Positions 44,427 to 53,428 of a stretch of 60,752 bases of DNA are shown piece after piece. The notes beneath the pieces were generated by a model. That model was not told the origin of the DNA and ran no database searches. It saw nothing but the letters and a program-made list of their open reading frames with translations. Source of the DNA: an uncultured Lachnospiraceae bacterium. Lineage in GTDB: Bacteria; Bacillota; Clostridia; Lachnospirales; Lachnospiraceae. Numbering within the stretch: the stretch's first letter is position 1; the number at the start of each line of letters is the position of its first letter. Where the stretch lies: positions 1-60,752 of the forward strand of contig CANQPJ010000011.1 in NCBI GenBank assembly GCA_947625755.1, read 5' to 3'. The translations under genes were made by a program, and so were the position numbers.

Positions 44427-46100
44427 TTATTTAAATTTTGCTGAATCAAAGTTATAATATTCAACCAGTGCATCCTGAAGCTGTTTCTTCGCTGTCTGGA
44501 TTCTCTTGTTACATGATGTATTCCAATCAGATAATCTTGATTTAACATTATCTGCCCAGTTCTTATCTGTAAACCATGCTCCTGCTACGCTTTCCTGACC
44601 ACAGTTAATCCATTCATAAAGAGTTGCTTTTGACTCGCCGTTTTCTGTAACTGTTGAATACCAGCATTTATCAATGTAATCCCATGTACTTCCTTCTTTA
44701 TAGATTTCAAGAACTTTGTTCCATCCTTCTTTATCCTTATAAACCTTATGCGCATCCAGTTTATTCCAAATATCCATCTGCTGGTCATAAAGTTCTCCGT
44801 TTACTACAGGAAGTGTATCTCCGGCTGCCTTTTTCGTCTGATTGTTTTCTGTCCATTCCTGATCGAAAACAGCTTGTTTTGCCTGAGTTGTCGCTGTCCA
44901 GAATGAAGCGAATGTGTATGTAACATCCAGCTTTGCTTTTTCAGAATCACTCATTTCAGGATTCTTGTCATCTAAAGCATAGTTATGTAAACAAATAGGA
45001 TCCATTACAAGACGAATTGTGTTTTCAGCATAATCTGTACTTGGGTATGGATAGAAATCCCAATCTGTTGATTTGATGTATGCATCGCTTTCTTTCGCGG
45101 ATTCATCAGCACCTGCTGTTAAGTACCAAGGGTCTTCAAAGTTAACCAATGTTCTGTTGTTACAGAAATAGAACCATGAATATGCGCTTGATTCTGCAAC
45201 GATGTCCTTTGTAAGTTTTCCTGCACCGTCCGCAACATCAATTGATACTTCAGCCCATTTTGGCAGGTACTCCAGTAAGCTCTTAACCTGCTCGCTGTTT
45301 AAATCTACTGTGTCATTTTCTGTGATGGATTTGTTAATACTGTCACAACCCATGCTTACAATATCCAAAGGTGTTCCTTTTGCTCCCCAGAAGCTGGTTC
45401 CGTCTGCCTTCTTAACAAATCTTGTAAATTCGTCAATATCCCAATCCGGGTCAGGAACGTTAATGTTATGATCTTCTGCCAACGCTTTATTTACCCAGAT
45501 ACCATGTGGAATTGTGTATGATGGAAGTCCTGCCTGGAATCCAAAGTAATTTAACTGTTTCATAAGAGATGGATTGTATGCTTTATAAAGATCATCATCT
45601 TTATATACAGACAGGTCAGCTACCAGACCTTTCTTAATATCTCTGATAACATCTGTGGAACCCCAAATATCAGGATATTTTCCGTATTTTGCTTTGAAAT
45701 TCTCCATTTCCTCTTCCCATTTTGGAGTGTTATACTGATCCGGATCACCGGCTTTGGACCAAAGGTTTATTTTAATATTCGGATATGCTTCATGGAATTT
45801 TTTAGCTACCGCATAAACCTGTGCAACATTGCTGGCTGTAATCTTCTTAATATCAGATAATTTTTTTCCTGCTGCACTGTCCGGATTTCCAATATCCTCA
45901 TAGTACTCTCCATCGCCGGACCATACCATGATAGATACCTCGCCTTTTGTATCTGATTTCAATCCGGTAGTTACTCCGATTTCGTTAGCGTTCTCGCTAA
46001 CTTTGCCTCCATTGTCCTTGCCGCATCCTGCTAATATCATAGATGAGCCCAGAACAACTGTTAGTGATAAAGCTAATGCTTTACGGCCTAATTTTTTCAT
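44427..46100 (-). CDS. Extracellular solute-binding lipoprotein (sugar ABC importer)
   Basis: 557 aa; first gene of the 11-gene operon, with a strong AAGGAGG. Lipobox LAGC with the lipidated Cys at residue 26. The body is a family-1-type solute-binding protein: EVSIMVWSGDGEYYED, AYPNIKINLWSK and YPDIWGSTD. Tryptophan-rich segments suit sugar stacking. Ligand probably a beta-1,3-glucan oligosaccharide by context. As first gene it is likely the most abundant product of the operon. Confidence 0.87.
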   Translation of the reverse strand: MKKLGRKALALSLTVVLGSSMILAGCGKDNGGKVSENANEIGVTTGLKSDTKGEVSIMVWSGDGEYYEDIGNPDSAAGKKLSDIKKITASNVAQVYAVAKKFHEAYPNIKINLWSKAGDPDQYNTPKWEEEMENFKAKYGKYPDIWGSTDVIRDIKKGLVADLSVYKDDDLYKAYNPSLMKQLNYFGFQAGLPSYTIPHGIWVNKALAEDHNINVPDPDWDIDEFTRFVKKADGTSFWGAKGTPLDIVSMGCDSINKSITENDTVDLNSEQVKSLLEYLPKWAEVSIDVADGAGKLTKDIVAESSAYSWFYFCNNRTLVNFEDPWYLTAGADESAKESDAYIKSTDWDFYPYPSTDYAENTIRLVMDPICLHNYALDDKNPEMSDSEKAKLDVTYTFASFWTATTQAKQAVFDQEWTENNQTKKAAGDTLPVVNGELYDQQMDIWNKLDAHKVYKDKEGWNKVLEIYKEGSTWDYIDKCWYSTVTENGESKATLYEWINCGQESVAGAWFTDKNWADNVKSRLSDWNTSCNKRIQTAKKQLQDALVEYYNFDSAKFK

Positions 46101-46174
46101 TTTTATTCATCCTCCTTATTTGAAAAAATTTTTTCACCTACATTAGAATTCACATAGTGATATTCTTGTTAATA

Positions 46175-46232
46175 ATTTTATCACAACAATATGTACAAAT
46201 CAACAATAGAAAAGCATTTTAAAACGATTTTT
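46175..46232 (-). promoter_or_regulatory. Promoter and operator-like site of the 19-kb glucan operon
   Basis: On the minus strand TTGATT (46198-46203), 17-bp spacer (TGTACATATTGTTGTGA), TAAAAT (46175-46180). AAAACGATTTTT (46221-46232, plus-strand reading) lies 17 bp upstream of the -35. The spacer motif ACATAT-TTGT and the TAAAATwATTA end repeat in the 1317-aa promoter, so the two are probably co-regulated. The rest of 46101-46401 is AT-rich with no gene. Confidence 0.65.
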
Positions 46233-46401
46233 ATTGTACTTTTTTAACAATCTATTCTTATCGTTTACATAATTTAAGCATTATTTTTAACTATTTTCTA
46301 CAAATAAGTCGTATTTACTTTATTCACAATAACTAGATATAGAAAAATGTTTTTTTGAAATACATGATATAGAAAAGTCATTCAAACTTTATAAAAAAAG
46401 A

Positions 46402-46435
46402 AAAAAGGAATTTTCATTTCTGAAAATTCCTTTTT
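46402..46435. terminator. Terminator after the wall-anchored CBM protein
   Basis: Perfect 15-bp stem AAAAAGGAATTTTCA / TGAAAATTCCTTTTT with a four-base loop; A- and T-runs on both sides make it bidirectional in principle. It lies 54 nt after the minus-strand stop codon. Confidence 0.85.
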
Positions 46436-46489
46436 ATGTACATATTGTACGCTTTTGCCTCAATATGTGTTATATACATATTTCAAAAA

Positions 46490-47272
46490 TTAGTCGTTTT
46501 CTCTTTTTCTGGCAAATACAACGATAACTGCTGCTGCAAGAATTGCTGCTGCTCCGCAAGCGATAGGTGTAAAGTCACCGGTTGCTACTGATGTAGTAGT
46601 TGTGCTGACTGTGCTCTGTGTTGAAGCCTCATTTCCACCTGCAGGTGCTGCCGGTGCTGCGCCTTCTTCTGCAAGAGAATAATCGCTACATGTAATTACA
46701 GTAAATACTTTCTTATGTGGACCGGAATCTCCGCCTGCATCTTTCTTGGCTGCAATCTTCTTTGCTCCACCTGCATATGCATAGTGTGCCTTTCCGTCTG
46801 TGCTCTCTCTGTCACCAAAATCACCGCCGAATCCGAAAGTGATTGTATCAGCGTTATTTTCAGCTGTGAAAGTCTCGTCTACAGTTGTTTCACTGCCTTT
46901 TGTCAACCATATCCATTTTCCAAAAGCAAAACTTTCTTTCTTTGCAATCTTGATAAATACCCATTTATCACAACCGCTGGATTTAAGCTTGCATGTAATA
47001 TGGTATTTTTTACCTTTTACAATGTCGACTTTACGTGTCATCTGGGCTCCCCAGATACCGCCCCAGCCTACCTGTTTCAGCTCTGCTGTCCATCCTGATT
47101 CTGTAATATTTTTAACTACTCCGTCGGCTGCTTCATACCAGGTATGTCCCGGTTTTCCATCAAATCCTAAATAATCTGTCCATCCGGCTGTTGCTGCAAA
47201 AGTGCTTACACACATACCAACTGTAAGAGCAAGTGCTAAAACTGCCGCTGAAATCTTCTTAAAAGTTTTCAT
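46490..47272 (-). CDS. Cell-wall-anchored protein with a CBM4/9-like domain
   Basis: 260 aa. Signal peptide 1-26 (ends TFAA). A beta-sandwich module (about 28-205) with many Trp (HTWYEAADGVV, GWTAELKQVGWGGIWGAQM, GKKYHITCKLKSS) resembles CBM4/9. A Thr/Ser linker follows, then VATGD, a hydrophobic stretch and the tail ARKREND. The end looks like a relaxed sortase signal (usual LPxTG/PxTGD) with membrane segment and basic tail. It could display a glucan-binding module on the wall. AGGAGG precedes the ATG. It is transcribed on its own, just upstream of the transport operon. Confidence 0.8.
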   Translation of the reverse strand: MKTFKKISAAVLALALTVGMCVSTFAATAGWTDYLGFDGKPGHTWYEAADGVVKNITESGWTAELKQVGWGGIWGAQMTRKVDIVKGKKYHITCKLKSSGCDKWVFIKIAKKESFAFGKWIWLTKGSETTVDETFTAENNADTITFGFGGDFGDRESTDGKAHYAYAGGAKKIAAKKDAGGDSGPHKKVFTVITCSDYSLAEEGAAPAAPAGGNEASTQSTVSTTTTSVATGDFTPIACGAAAILAAAVIVVFARKREND

Positions 47273-47321
47273 TATATGTTCCTCCTCTTAATATAAATGC
47301 GAACTATCGCTATTTAAACTT

Positions 47322-47350
47322 ACTATATCACGAACCTATGATTAATTCAA
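47322..47350 (-). promoter_or_regulatory. Promoter of the wall-anchored CBM protein
   Basis: On the minus strand TTGAAT (47345-47350), 17-bp spacer, TATAGT (47322-47327), about 50 nt before the start codon. No CG-centred palindrome or cre site is visible near it. Confidence 0.65.
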
Positions 47351-47504
47351 TAAATAAAAACAATTTTTTTATTACTTCGGAATTTTCACTAATTTTATTT
47401 TCAATGAACTGTATAAATTTACTAAACATAAATGGAATTCAGTTGATTTCATGGAATATTGTGGTAACATATTTTTAGATAAAATACAATTATCGGAGGT
47501 TTTT

Positions 47505-48224
47505 ATGATACGTTTCATTTTACTACTTATTTTTCTTATTATATATTTTTTGATTTCTTTGCCGATACAGTTGGCTGAACTGATAATAGAAAAATTTAAT
47601 ATGAATGTAAGAAACAAAAGCAGCCTTGCGTTTGTTAATTTTGGTTTAAAATGCGTCCTATGGATATCGGGTGTAAAGCTGGAAGTAAACGGATATGACA
47701 ATATTCCAAAAGACAGGGCTGTATTATTTATAGGAAATCATACCAGTTATTATGACATCATTGTTACATATCCTTTAATGCAGCGTCCTACAGGTTATAT
47801 CGCAAAAAAGGAAATGAAAAAGATTCCTTTTTTAAGCTGGTGGATGTATTTTGTTAATTGTATATTTATAAACAGAGATAATCCCCGGGATGGTCTGAAA
47901 TCTGTTCTTAAAGCTGTAGAAATGATTGAAAACGGAATATCCATTTTTCTTTTTCCCGAGGGTACGCGTTCCAAAGACTGCCGGCTGGCTGAATTTAAAG
48001 ACGGCGGCTTTAAAATCGCCACCAAATCAAAGTGTCCCATTATACCGGTAGGTATTCAGGGAACATATGATATTTTTGAAAAACATATTCCTTTTATCAA
48101 ATCATCCAAAGTCATTATTAATTTTGGTGAACCTATTTTCACGGAAACCATGAGCCGTGCAGAAACCAAATGTCTTCCTGAAATGGTAAAAGAAAAAGTA
48201 AAGGAACTTTCCAATCAGGAATAG
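47505..48224 (+). CDS. plsC: 1-acyl-sn-glycerol-3-phosphate acyltransferase
   Basis: 239 aa from ATG with ATCGGAGG upstream; an 18-codon longer reading lacks a site. Transfers a second acyl chain to lysophosphatidic acid at the membrane. N-terminal membrane segment; GNHTSYYD near residue 79 is the catalytic H-x4-D motif; FLFPEGTRSKD is the glycerol-phosphate-binding motif; IIPVGIQGTYD is the fourth block. First plus-strand gene after a long minus-strand stretch, divergent from the CBM protein. Confidence 0.92.
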   Translation: MIRFILLLIFLIIYFLISLPIQLAELIIEKFNMNVRNKSSLAFVNFGLKCVLWISGVKLEVNGYDNIPKDRAVLFIGNHTSYYDIIVTYPLMQRPTGYIAKKEMKKIPFLSWWMYFVNCIFINRDNPRDGLKSVLKAVEMIENGISIFLFPEGTRSKDCRLAEFKDGGFKIATKSKCPIIPVGIQGTYDIFEKHIPFIKSSKVIINFGEPIFTETMSRAETKCLPEMVKEKVKELSNQE

Positions 48225-48301
48225 AACCTTTTAACATCTATTGTAAATTAACCTGTTAAATGTTAAAATATCACAAGATTAGTTAAATATGGAGGTACAA
48301 A

Positions 48302-48763
48302 ATGATTTACAACACACCATTGATAGCCCTTGGATGGCTTTCCATTACGCTTATTGTCATTGCAGTTGTACTTTTAGCAGCTGTCATTGTACTATATTTC
48401 GTAGGTAAAAAAGCAGAAAAAAAACAGTCTGAACAACAGCATATTATGGAGGAAAATTCCCAGCTGATCAGCTTATATGTTCTGGACAAAAAGAAGTTAC
48501 GTTTAAAAGACGCCGGTCTGCCAAGTATTGTAATGGAGCAGGCGCCAAAATATGCCAGACGGGCAAAACTGCCAATTGTAAAAGTCAAAGCCGGTCCTAA
48601 AGTTATGAATCTGATTGCCGATGCAAAAGTTTATGAGACCATTCTTCCAAAACAGGAAGTAAAAGCAAAGGTCAGCGGTATTTATATCACGTCTTTTCGG
48701 AGAATCCGTGGTCCGGTATATGAGCCTAAGAAAAAGAAAAAACTTTTTGGAAGAAATAAATAG
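48302..48763 (+). CDS. Small membrane protein of unknown function
   Basis: 153 aa, ATGGAGG before the start. One N-terminal membrane segment (about 12-35), then a charged coil (KKAEKKQSEQQHIMEENSQ) and a compact Lys-rich beta-type domain ending in PKKKKKLFGRNK. I do not recognise the family. It follows plsC by 77 nt in the same direction and may be co-transcribed. The hairpin and 74-bp array lie directly behind it. Confidence 0.75.
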   Translation: MIYNTPLIALGWLSITLIVIAVVLLAAVIVLYFVGKKAEKKQSEQQHIMEENSQLISLYVLDKKKLRLKDAGLPSIVMEQAPKYARRAKLPIVKVKAGPKVMNLIADAKVYETILPKQEVKAKVSGIYITSFRRIRGPVYEPKKKKKLFGRNK

Positions 48764-48800
48764 TATGAAAAGGAGATATTTTAAAACTCCTTATTAGACA

Positions 48801-48836
48801 GAACCTGCATCCGCTAACGCAGATGCAGGTTCTTTT
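48801..48836 (+). terminator. Terminator of the AGAACCTGCATCCG type
   Basis: GAACCTGCATC (48801-48811) and GATGCAGGTTC (48822-48832), perfect 11 bp, then TTTT. The same hairpin, inverted, stands at 53365 and, in variant form, at 17163. A short second hairpin (AAGGAG/CTCCTT, about 48771-48792) precedes it. Confidence 0.85.
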
Positions 48837-48927
48837 AATTGCTGATTTCCGTGCAAGTCCTAAAATTACATCTTTTAGACTTTTTTAACTGTATTTTGTA
48901 AGCTCTGTTTTCTGCTATATTTATAAT

Positions 48928-49400
48928 TTACATATATTTGTATTTTATAGTTTTATATAAATATGTAATATATTTTTACTTACTAGGGATTTCTCAAAAT
49001 TTTACATATGTGTTTAGCTTGCTTTGTAAAAGATATATGTAATGTATTCTCCCTAGTTGGGAATTTTCCCAGAATTTACATATAGACTTATCTTGTTTTG
49101 TAAACAATATATGTAATTCATTCTCGCCCATCATGAATTCCCAGAAATTTTACATATGTATTTAGCTGGTGTTGCTGAAAATATATGTAATTGATTCTCG
49201 CCCACCATGGATTCCTCAAGAATTTACATATAAACTTGGCTTGTTTGGCAAGAAAAATATGTAATTGATTTCCACCCACCATGGATTCCTCAAGAATTTA
49301 CATATACATTTATCTTGTTTTGCTAACAATATATGTAATTGATTCTCACCCACTATGAATTCCCAAAGAATTTACATGTATTGGCAACTTGGCAAAAACT
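48928..49400. repeat. Array of six full and one broken 41-nt hairpins at 74-bp period
   Basis: Units start at 48928, 49002, 49076, 49150, 49224, 49298 and 49372, all 74 bp apart; the first six are exactly 41 nt. The seventh is cut by TTGGCAACTTGGCAAAAAC, which is also found inverted at 52824-52842. Linkers carry CCCACCATGG or CCCATCATG. Polarity is opposite to the arrays at 16384 and 52883. With the hairpin at 48801 it forms the left copy of an inverted pair around the ABC genes. Bases 48840-48927 hold module sequence shared with 53300-53360. Confidence 0.97.
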
Positions 49401-49406
49401 ATTATG

Positions 49407-49437
49407 AAAAAATTTCACACTCCTTTTTATGAAACTT
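49407..49437 (-). terminator. Terminator of the ABC-2 operon
   Basis: AAATTTCA (49410-49417) pairs with TGAAACTT (49430-49437) with one G-T pair; the minus-strand hairpin is followed by a T-run. It lies 40 nt after the last permease. Confidence 0.6.
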
Positions 49438-49476
49438 CCTCTATTTGCTAATTTTTACTATGGCTCTTATATTTTC

Positions 49477-50625
49477 TTACCCTATCTTTCGTCTTCTTCT
49501 GGCAACGATATTGGTCAGTATAACAAAAAATACTGAAAATGCTGCCAGCACACCCATATTAATGAGAATCGGTTTCAACGTTTCAAGGTTAAATTGTTCT
49601 AAAGTCTGTAATGCATCATTGATACTTACATAATAGTAAGTAGGAATTACATGTGCAATTTGAAGAATCGTATCCGGCAGCCATTTCATTGGAACAAATA
49701 CACCACATAAAAAACTGGAGCCCAATGCAATCACATTGACAATTCCATTGATTGCCTCTTTATTCTGAACAATAGTTCCGATAAAAAATGCGATTGTTGT
49801 TGCACAGACAGTTAACAGAAAAGAATTTATTATGTAAATCAGACCATGCAGACTGAACATTACATCACCTGCAAGAACAAAACTGATACCTACATAAAAA
49901 ATCCATAGTAATAGTGAATAACAACAGTTGGACAACAATAATAATCTGTTATGTTTTTTATAATTCATCTTGCTGACTGCAATTCTTTTTCTTATTTTTT
50001 CTTGATGAAAACTGTTTAATATCAGACTGACTATCAGTAATAAACAAGCCAAGATACTATAACTTGCAAAATTATAATAATAAGTCGCCTTGGATAATGC
50101 ATTTGTATCTAAATCTGAAGTCATTTCTACTTCTGTTTTTTTCGATAAGGTATTATGAATTTTACGAATTAACTCCTCTTCATCTTTTACACTTTTTTGA
50201 TATGTATTCGCAACTTTTATATACCTTGATAAAATCATTTCTTCAAAGGATGCCTTATAATCTCCGGTACTTTTTATTTTAAGTTCCGGATTTTTCCCAT
50301 CCATAAAGTCTTTACGATAGTGTTTCGGAATATAAATGACATAACTCACATCTCTGTAAAACAAAGCATCATTAATTTTTTCCTCATCATTCTCTATATC
50401 AATGATATTGCTGTTATCTGTGATATATTGAATCAGATTTTTTGTAATCCCTGTTTTTTCATCATAATTGATAATCAAAACATCCGGCTTACTGGGAGTA
50501 AAACTCATATTGTTTTCACTCGTCTGCATATTTGCGATACCAAATACAAGTAAAATGACTGTATATAAAATTACAAGAAATTTATTTTTATTTAATATTT
50601 TTAAAAATGTTCTAAATACTATCAT
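49477..50625 (-). CDS. ABC-2 type transporter permease, second subunit
   Basis: 382 aa: one N-terminal membrane segment, a large extracytosolic domain (about 45-180), then about five membrane segments, the layout of ABC-2 (YhaP/DrrB-like) permeases. NGIVNVIALGSSFLCGVFVPMKWLP is the typical conserved turn. Ends in a basic tail RRRRKIG. Overlaps the other permease by 14 nt, with AAGGAGG before its ATG. Substrate unknown (lipid, peptide or drug export are the usual options). Confidence 0.85.
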   Translation of the reverse strand: MIVFRTFLKILNKNKFLVILYTVILLVFGIANMQTSENNMSFTPSKPDVLIINYDEKTGITKNLIQYITDNSNIIDIENDEEKINDALFYRDVSYVIYIPKHYRKDFMDGKNPELKIKSTGDYKASFEEMILSRYIKVANTYQKSVKDEEELIRKIHNTLSKKTEVEMTSDLDTNALSKATYYYNFASYSILACLLLIVSLILNSFHQEKIRKRIAVSKMNYKKHNRLLLLSNCCYSLLLWIFYVGISFVLAGDVMFSLHGLIYIINSFLLTVCATTIAFFIGTIVQNKEAINGIVNVIALGSSFLCGVFVPMKWLPDTILQIAHVIPTYYYVSINDALQTLEQFNLETLKPILINMGVLAAFSVFFVILTNIVARRRRKIG

Positions 50626-51793
50626 ATTTCTGCCTCCTTAAACAAAAGAATGAAATTGAAATAAGCAGGAAAGCAAAAATCAATAAACTTATTATGTTAA
50701 ACCAATATCTTCCAAATGTATCGTAATAATATAAAGAATAAAATCCATCAGTAATCATACCTGCAGGATTCAGCTTATTGATGACAGGAATATTTTTATC
50801 TATAACATATTTCATTGTAATTCCCATCATTCCGGACAGGAAGCAGCCAAGCATTGTAAATGCAATCAAAATACCGGTCTTTGTATTTTCTTCTGCTTTA
50901 AACACTGTTCCCACAAAAGTGCCAAGGGACAACCCCGCAAAACTTCCGGTCAATGCAAGTAAGATAATAAATCCGGTCTGATTTCCATAATCTACGTTTA
51001 AGACAAAAATTGTATATATAAATAATATTGCAAGTCCAATCAACTGTACAAGGTAACCCGCCAAGAGACTGCTTAAAACAATCATACCTTTTCTCGCCGG
51101 TGAGACTGCAATCCTTTTGCCTTTATAAGACATATTTGCCAAAGCCTGATTAATAGATACCATACTCAACATTCCTCCATATAAACAGGTCATTGCAATC
51201 AGCGTATAAAATTCAATCACTGTTTCACTTAAATTCTTATTCGAAATATTTTTTAATTTTACATTGCTCTCTTTTACCGACTGTTCTGCTTTTTGTACAA
51301 TTTTCTTTGTGTCTATTAAACCATTGCCGGAAGAAATTTCTTTTTTCATTTCTATCGCTGATATATTTTTTACCAAGTCTGCTGTCTGTTCTATTTCTTC
51401 TGTTATATATTTAAATATTGTTTCATCCATTCCACTCGAGGCAAAAGATAATACCGGCTTTTCTTTTTTTATTTTCATATATCCAACGATTTCACCTTCG
51501 CTCAACATTTCTTTTGCTTTTTTTTCAGAAGTATACCGCGTGTAAAATAACCGATCCGGATTGTTTTTGTCACTCAATTCTTTAAAGGCGGTTTTGTACG
51601 TTTCATTTTGATTAAAATCTTCATTTTGAACAATCGCTATGTCAATCACATCCAGCTTTTCACTGTTTTCAATATTGGAAAAAGCCATCTGAAACAGTGT
51701 TCCTAAAATTATCGGAAACGCAAAAGTCCAAAATATCAGCATCTTATTTTTAAAAAGTGTTATGAAAGAATATTTAAAATGATGTAAAAACAT
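50612..51793 (-). CDS. ABC-2 type transporter permease, first subunit
   Basis: 393 aa with the same topology as the next permease: an N-terminal membrane segment, an extracytosolic domain about 45-205, then about five segments. LIAFTMLGCFLSGMMGITMKYVIDKNIPVINKLNPAGMITDG is spread over the family-typical last third. The ATG follows the ATPase stop directly (TAAATG). The two permeases probably form a heterodimer. Confidence 0.85.
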   Translation of the reverse strand: MFLHHFKYSFITLFKNKMLIFWTFAFPIILGTLFQMAFSNIENSEKLDVIDIAIVQNEDFNQNETYKTAFKELSDKNNPDRLFYTRYTSEKKAKEMLSEGEIVGYMKIKKEKPVLSFASSGMDETIFKYITEEIEQTADLVKNISAIEMKKEISSGNGLIDTKKIVQKAEQSVKESNVKLKNISNKNLSETVIEFYTLIAMTCLYGGMLSMVSINQALANMSYKGKRIAVSPARKGMIVLSSLLAGYLVQLIGLAILFIYTIFVLNVDYGNQTGFIILLALTGSFAGLSLGTFVGTVFKAEENTKTGILIAFTMLGCFLSGMMGITMKYVIDKNIPVINKLNPAGMITDGFYSLYYYDTFGRYWFNIISLLIFAFLLISISFFCLRRQKYDSI

Positions 51794-52732
51794 TTAGTCC
51801 CGAAGCTCCTTCCCTGTCAGTTTCAAAAATACGTCATTCAGTGTAGGTCTTTCTGAATAGATTTTTGTATAATGAATCCCCTCTTTTTTTAAATAATCAA
51901 TCATATCAACCAGATTATTTCTGCCCTCTTTATATGTAATCAGCAGACTGTTTCCATTGTATATGACCTCTGCCACATGAGGCAGCTGTTTTATCTGTTC
52001 CACATATTGCTCGCTTAAACCGGTTACACCGACAGTAACTTTTTCCTCAATTTTTGCAAGTTCTTTCAGCTCATCCGTCGTACCGGAAGCAAGGACTTTC
52101 CCCTTATCAAGGATAATGACTCTGTCGCAAAGAATTTCTACCTCTTCCATATAATGCGTTGTATAAACGATAGTTGCTCCACTATCCCGTAACTGTTTAA
52201 TTCCATCCAGAATATGATTTCTGCTTTGCGGATCCACAGCAACTGTCGGTTCATCTAAAAATATGAGCTGCGGTTTATGTGCAATCCCACAGGCAATATT
52301 TAATCTTCGTAACAGTCCTCCGGACAATTTTTTCGGATAAAACTTTTTATAATCTTCTAATCCAACTAACCTGACTGCATCTTCAATATATTTTTTTCTT
52401 ACAGTCTTATCCTTTATATAAAGACCGCAGAAATAATCAATATTTTCATATACGGTCAGTTCATCAAAAACCGATACTTCCTGAAACACAACGCCAATTT
52501 TTGATTTTATGTTGTAGGAATCCGGATGCATTAACTCGCCAAATATCTTAATTGTACCCTGCTGAAACTCTAACAAAGATAAAATACAATTAATTGTCGT
52601 AGATTTACCGCTTCCGTTGGGTCCGAGCAGTCCTAATATTTCTCCCTCGCGAACCTCAAAGGACAAATTATCAATGGCTTTTAGTTCTTTATATTGTTTC
52701 ACCAGATTTTTTACTTCTATGATATGATTCAT
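51794..52732 (-). CDS. ABC transporter ATP-binding protein (DrrA/CcmA-like exporter type)
   Basis: 312 aa from MNHIIEVKNL, chosen for GGAGAAG at good distance. An in-frame extension of 50 codons would run into repeat sequence and is rejected. Walker A GLLGPNGSGKST, Q-loop FQEVSVFD, signature LSGGLLRRL, Walker B LIFLDEPTVAVDP and the switch histidine in YTTHYMEE are all present. The C-terminal domain (about 225-312) ends in NDVFLKLTGKELRD as in multidrug/antibiotic export ATPases. Powers the two permeases that follow. Confidence 0.92.
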   Translation of the reverse strand: MNHIIEVKNLVKQYKELKAIDNLSFEVREGEILGLLGPNGSGKSTTINCILSLLEFQQGTIKIFGELMHPDSYNIKSKIGVVFQEVSVFDELTVYENIDYFCGLYIKDKTVRKKYIEDAVRLVGLEDYKKFYPKKLSGGLLRRLNIACGIAHKPQLIFLDEPTVAVDPQSRNHILDGIKQLRDSGATIVYTTHYMEEVEILCDRVIILDKGKVLASGTTDELKELAKIEEKVTVGVTGLSEQYVEQIKQLPHVAEVIYNGNSLLITYKEGRNNLVDMIDYLKKEGIHYTKIYSERPTLNDVFLKLTGKELRD

Positions 52733-52788
52733 CGTTCTTCTCCATTTCGTTGCATCTTTAAATAATTTATCTGCTTCTTTATCAGTAA

Positions 52789-52817
52789 ATTTTATCTTTT
52801 TTTGGGAATATAAGCAA
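52789..52817 (-). promoter_or_regulatory. Candidate promoter of the ABC-2 operon
   Basis: On the minus strand TTGCTT (52812-52817), 17-bp spacer, TAAAAT (52789-52794). It lies just inside the inverted repeat copy at 52822, so promoter and genes would stay together if the block inverted. Confidence 0.5.
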
Positions 52818-52882
52818 GCTGTTTTTGCCAAGTTGCCAAGCATAGATGTAAATTTTTGGGAATGCATGATGGGGAGAATCAA

Positions 52883-53293
52883 TTACATATATTGTTTAAA
52901 AGACAAGCCAAGTAGATATGTAAAATTTGCGGGAATCCATGGTGGGTGGGAATCAATTACATATATTTTTTGTAATTCAAGCGAAGTCTATATGTAAAAT
53001 TTCTGGAAATCTATAGTGGGTGAGAATCAATTACATATACTTTTTATAATTCAAGCCAAGTATATATGTAAAATTTGTGGGAATCCATGGTGGGTGGGAA
53101 TCAATTACATATTTTTCTTGCCAAACAAGCCAAGTCTATATGTAAATTCTGGGGAAATTCCTAACTAGGGAGAATACATTACATATATCTTTTACAAAAC
53201 AAGCCAGACACATATGTAAAATTTTGAGAAATCCCTAGCAAGTGAAAATATATTACATATTTATATAAAACTATAAAGTAATAATATATGTAA
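52883..53293. repeat. Array of six 41-nt hairpins at exact 74-bp period
   Basis: Units start at 52883, 52957, 53031, 53105, 53179 and 53253, all 74 bp apart and 41 nt long. A damaged seventh right arm (ATGTAA near 52851) precedes them. Linkers carry CCATGGTGGGTGGG. The last, AT-rich unit is followed by ATTATAAATATGGCAGGA, closely matching 17091-17110. The segment GTTTTTGCCAAGTTGCCAA at 52824-52842 marks the inner end. Confidence 0.97.
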
Positions 53294-53364
53294 ATTATAA
53301 ATATGGCAGGAAACAGAGCCTACAAAAGATGTAATTTTAAAACTCGCACGGAAATCAACAAAGA

Positions 53365-53400
53365 CAGAACCTGCATCCGCTAATGCGGATGCAGGTTCTG
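53365..53400 (-). terminator. Terminator after the GH81 gene (AGAACCTGCATCCG type)
   Basis: CAGAACCTGCATCCGC (53365-53380) and GCGGATGCAGGTTCTG (53385-53400), perfect 16-bp stem, four-base loop, then TCTTTGTT on the minus strand. Homology to the 17.2-kb copy continues on the gene side (TTTTTACAG-CCCT) up to near the stop codon. Confidence 0.87.
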
Positions 53401-53428
53401 CTAACAAGAACATTTTTACAGTCCCTAA

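Noticed and set aside
52733-52882. N-terminal extension of the ABC ATPase by 50 codons
   Set aside because: It runs into the 74-bp repeat module, has no ribosome site, and the family normally begins at IIEVKNLVK.
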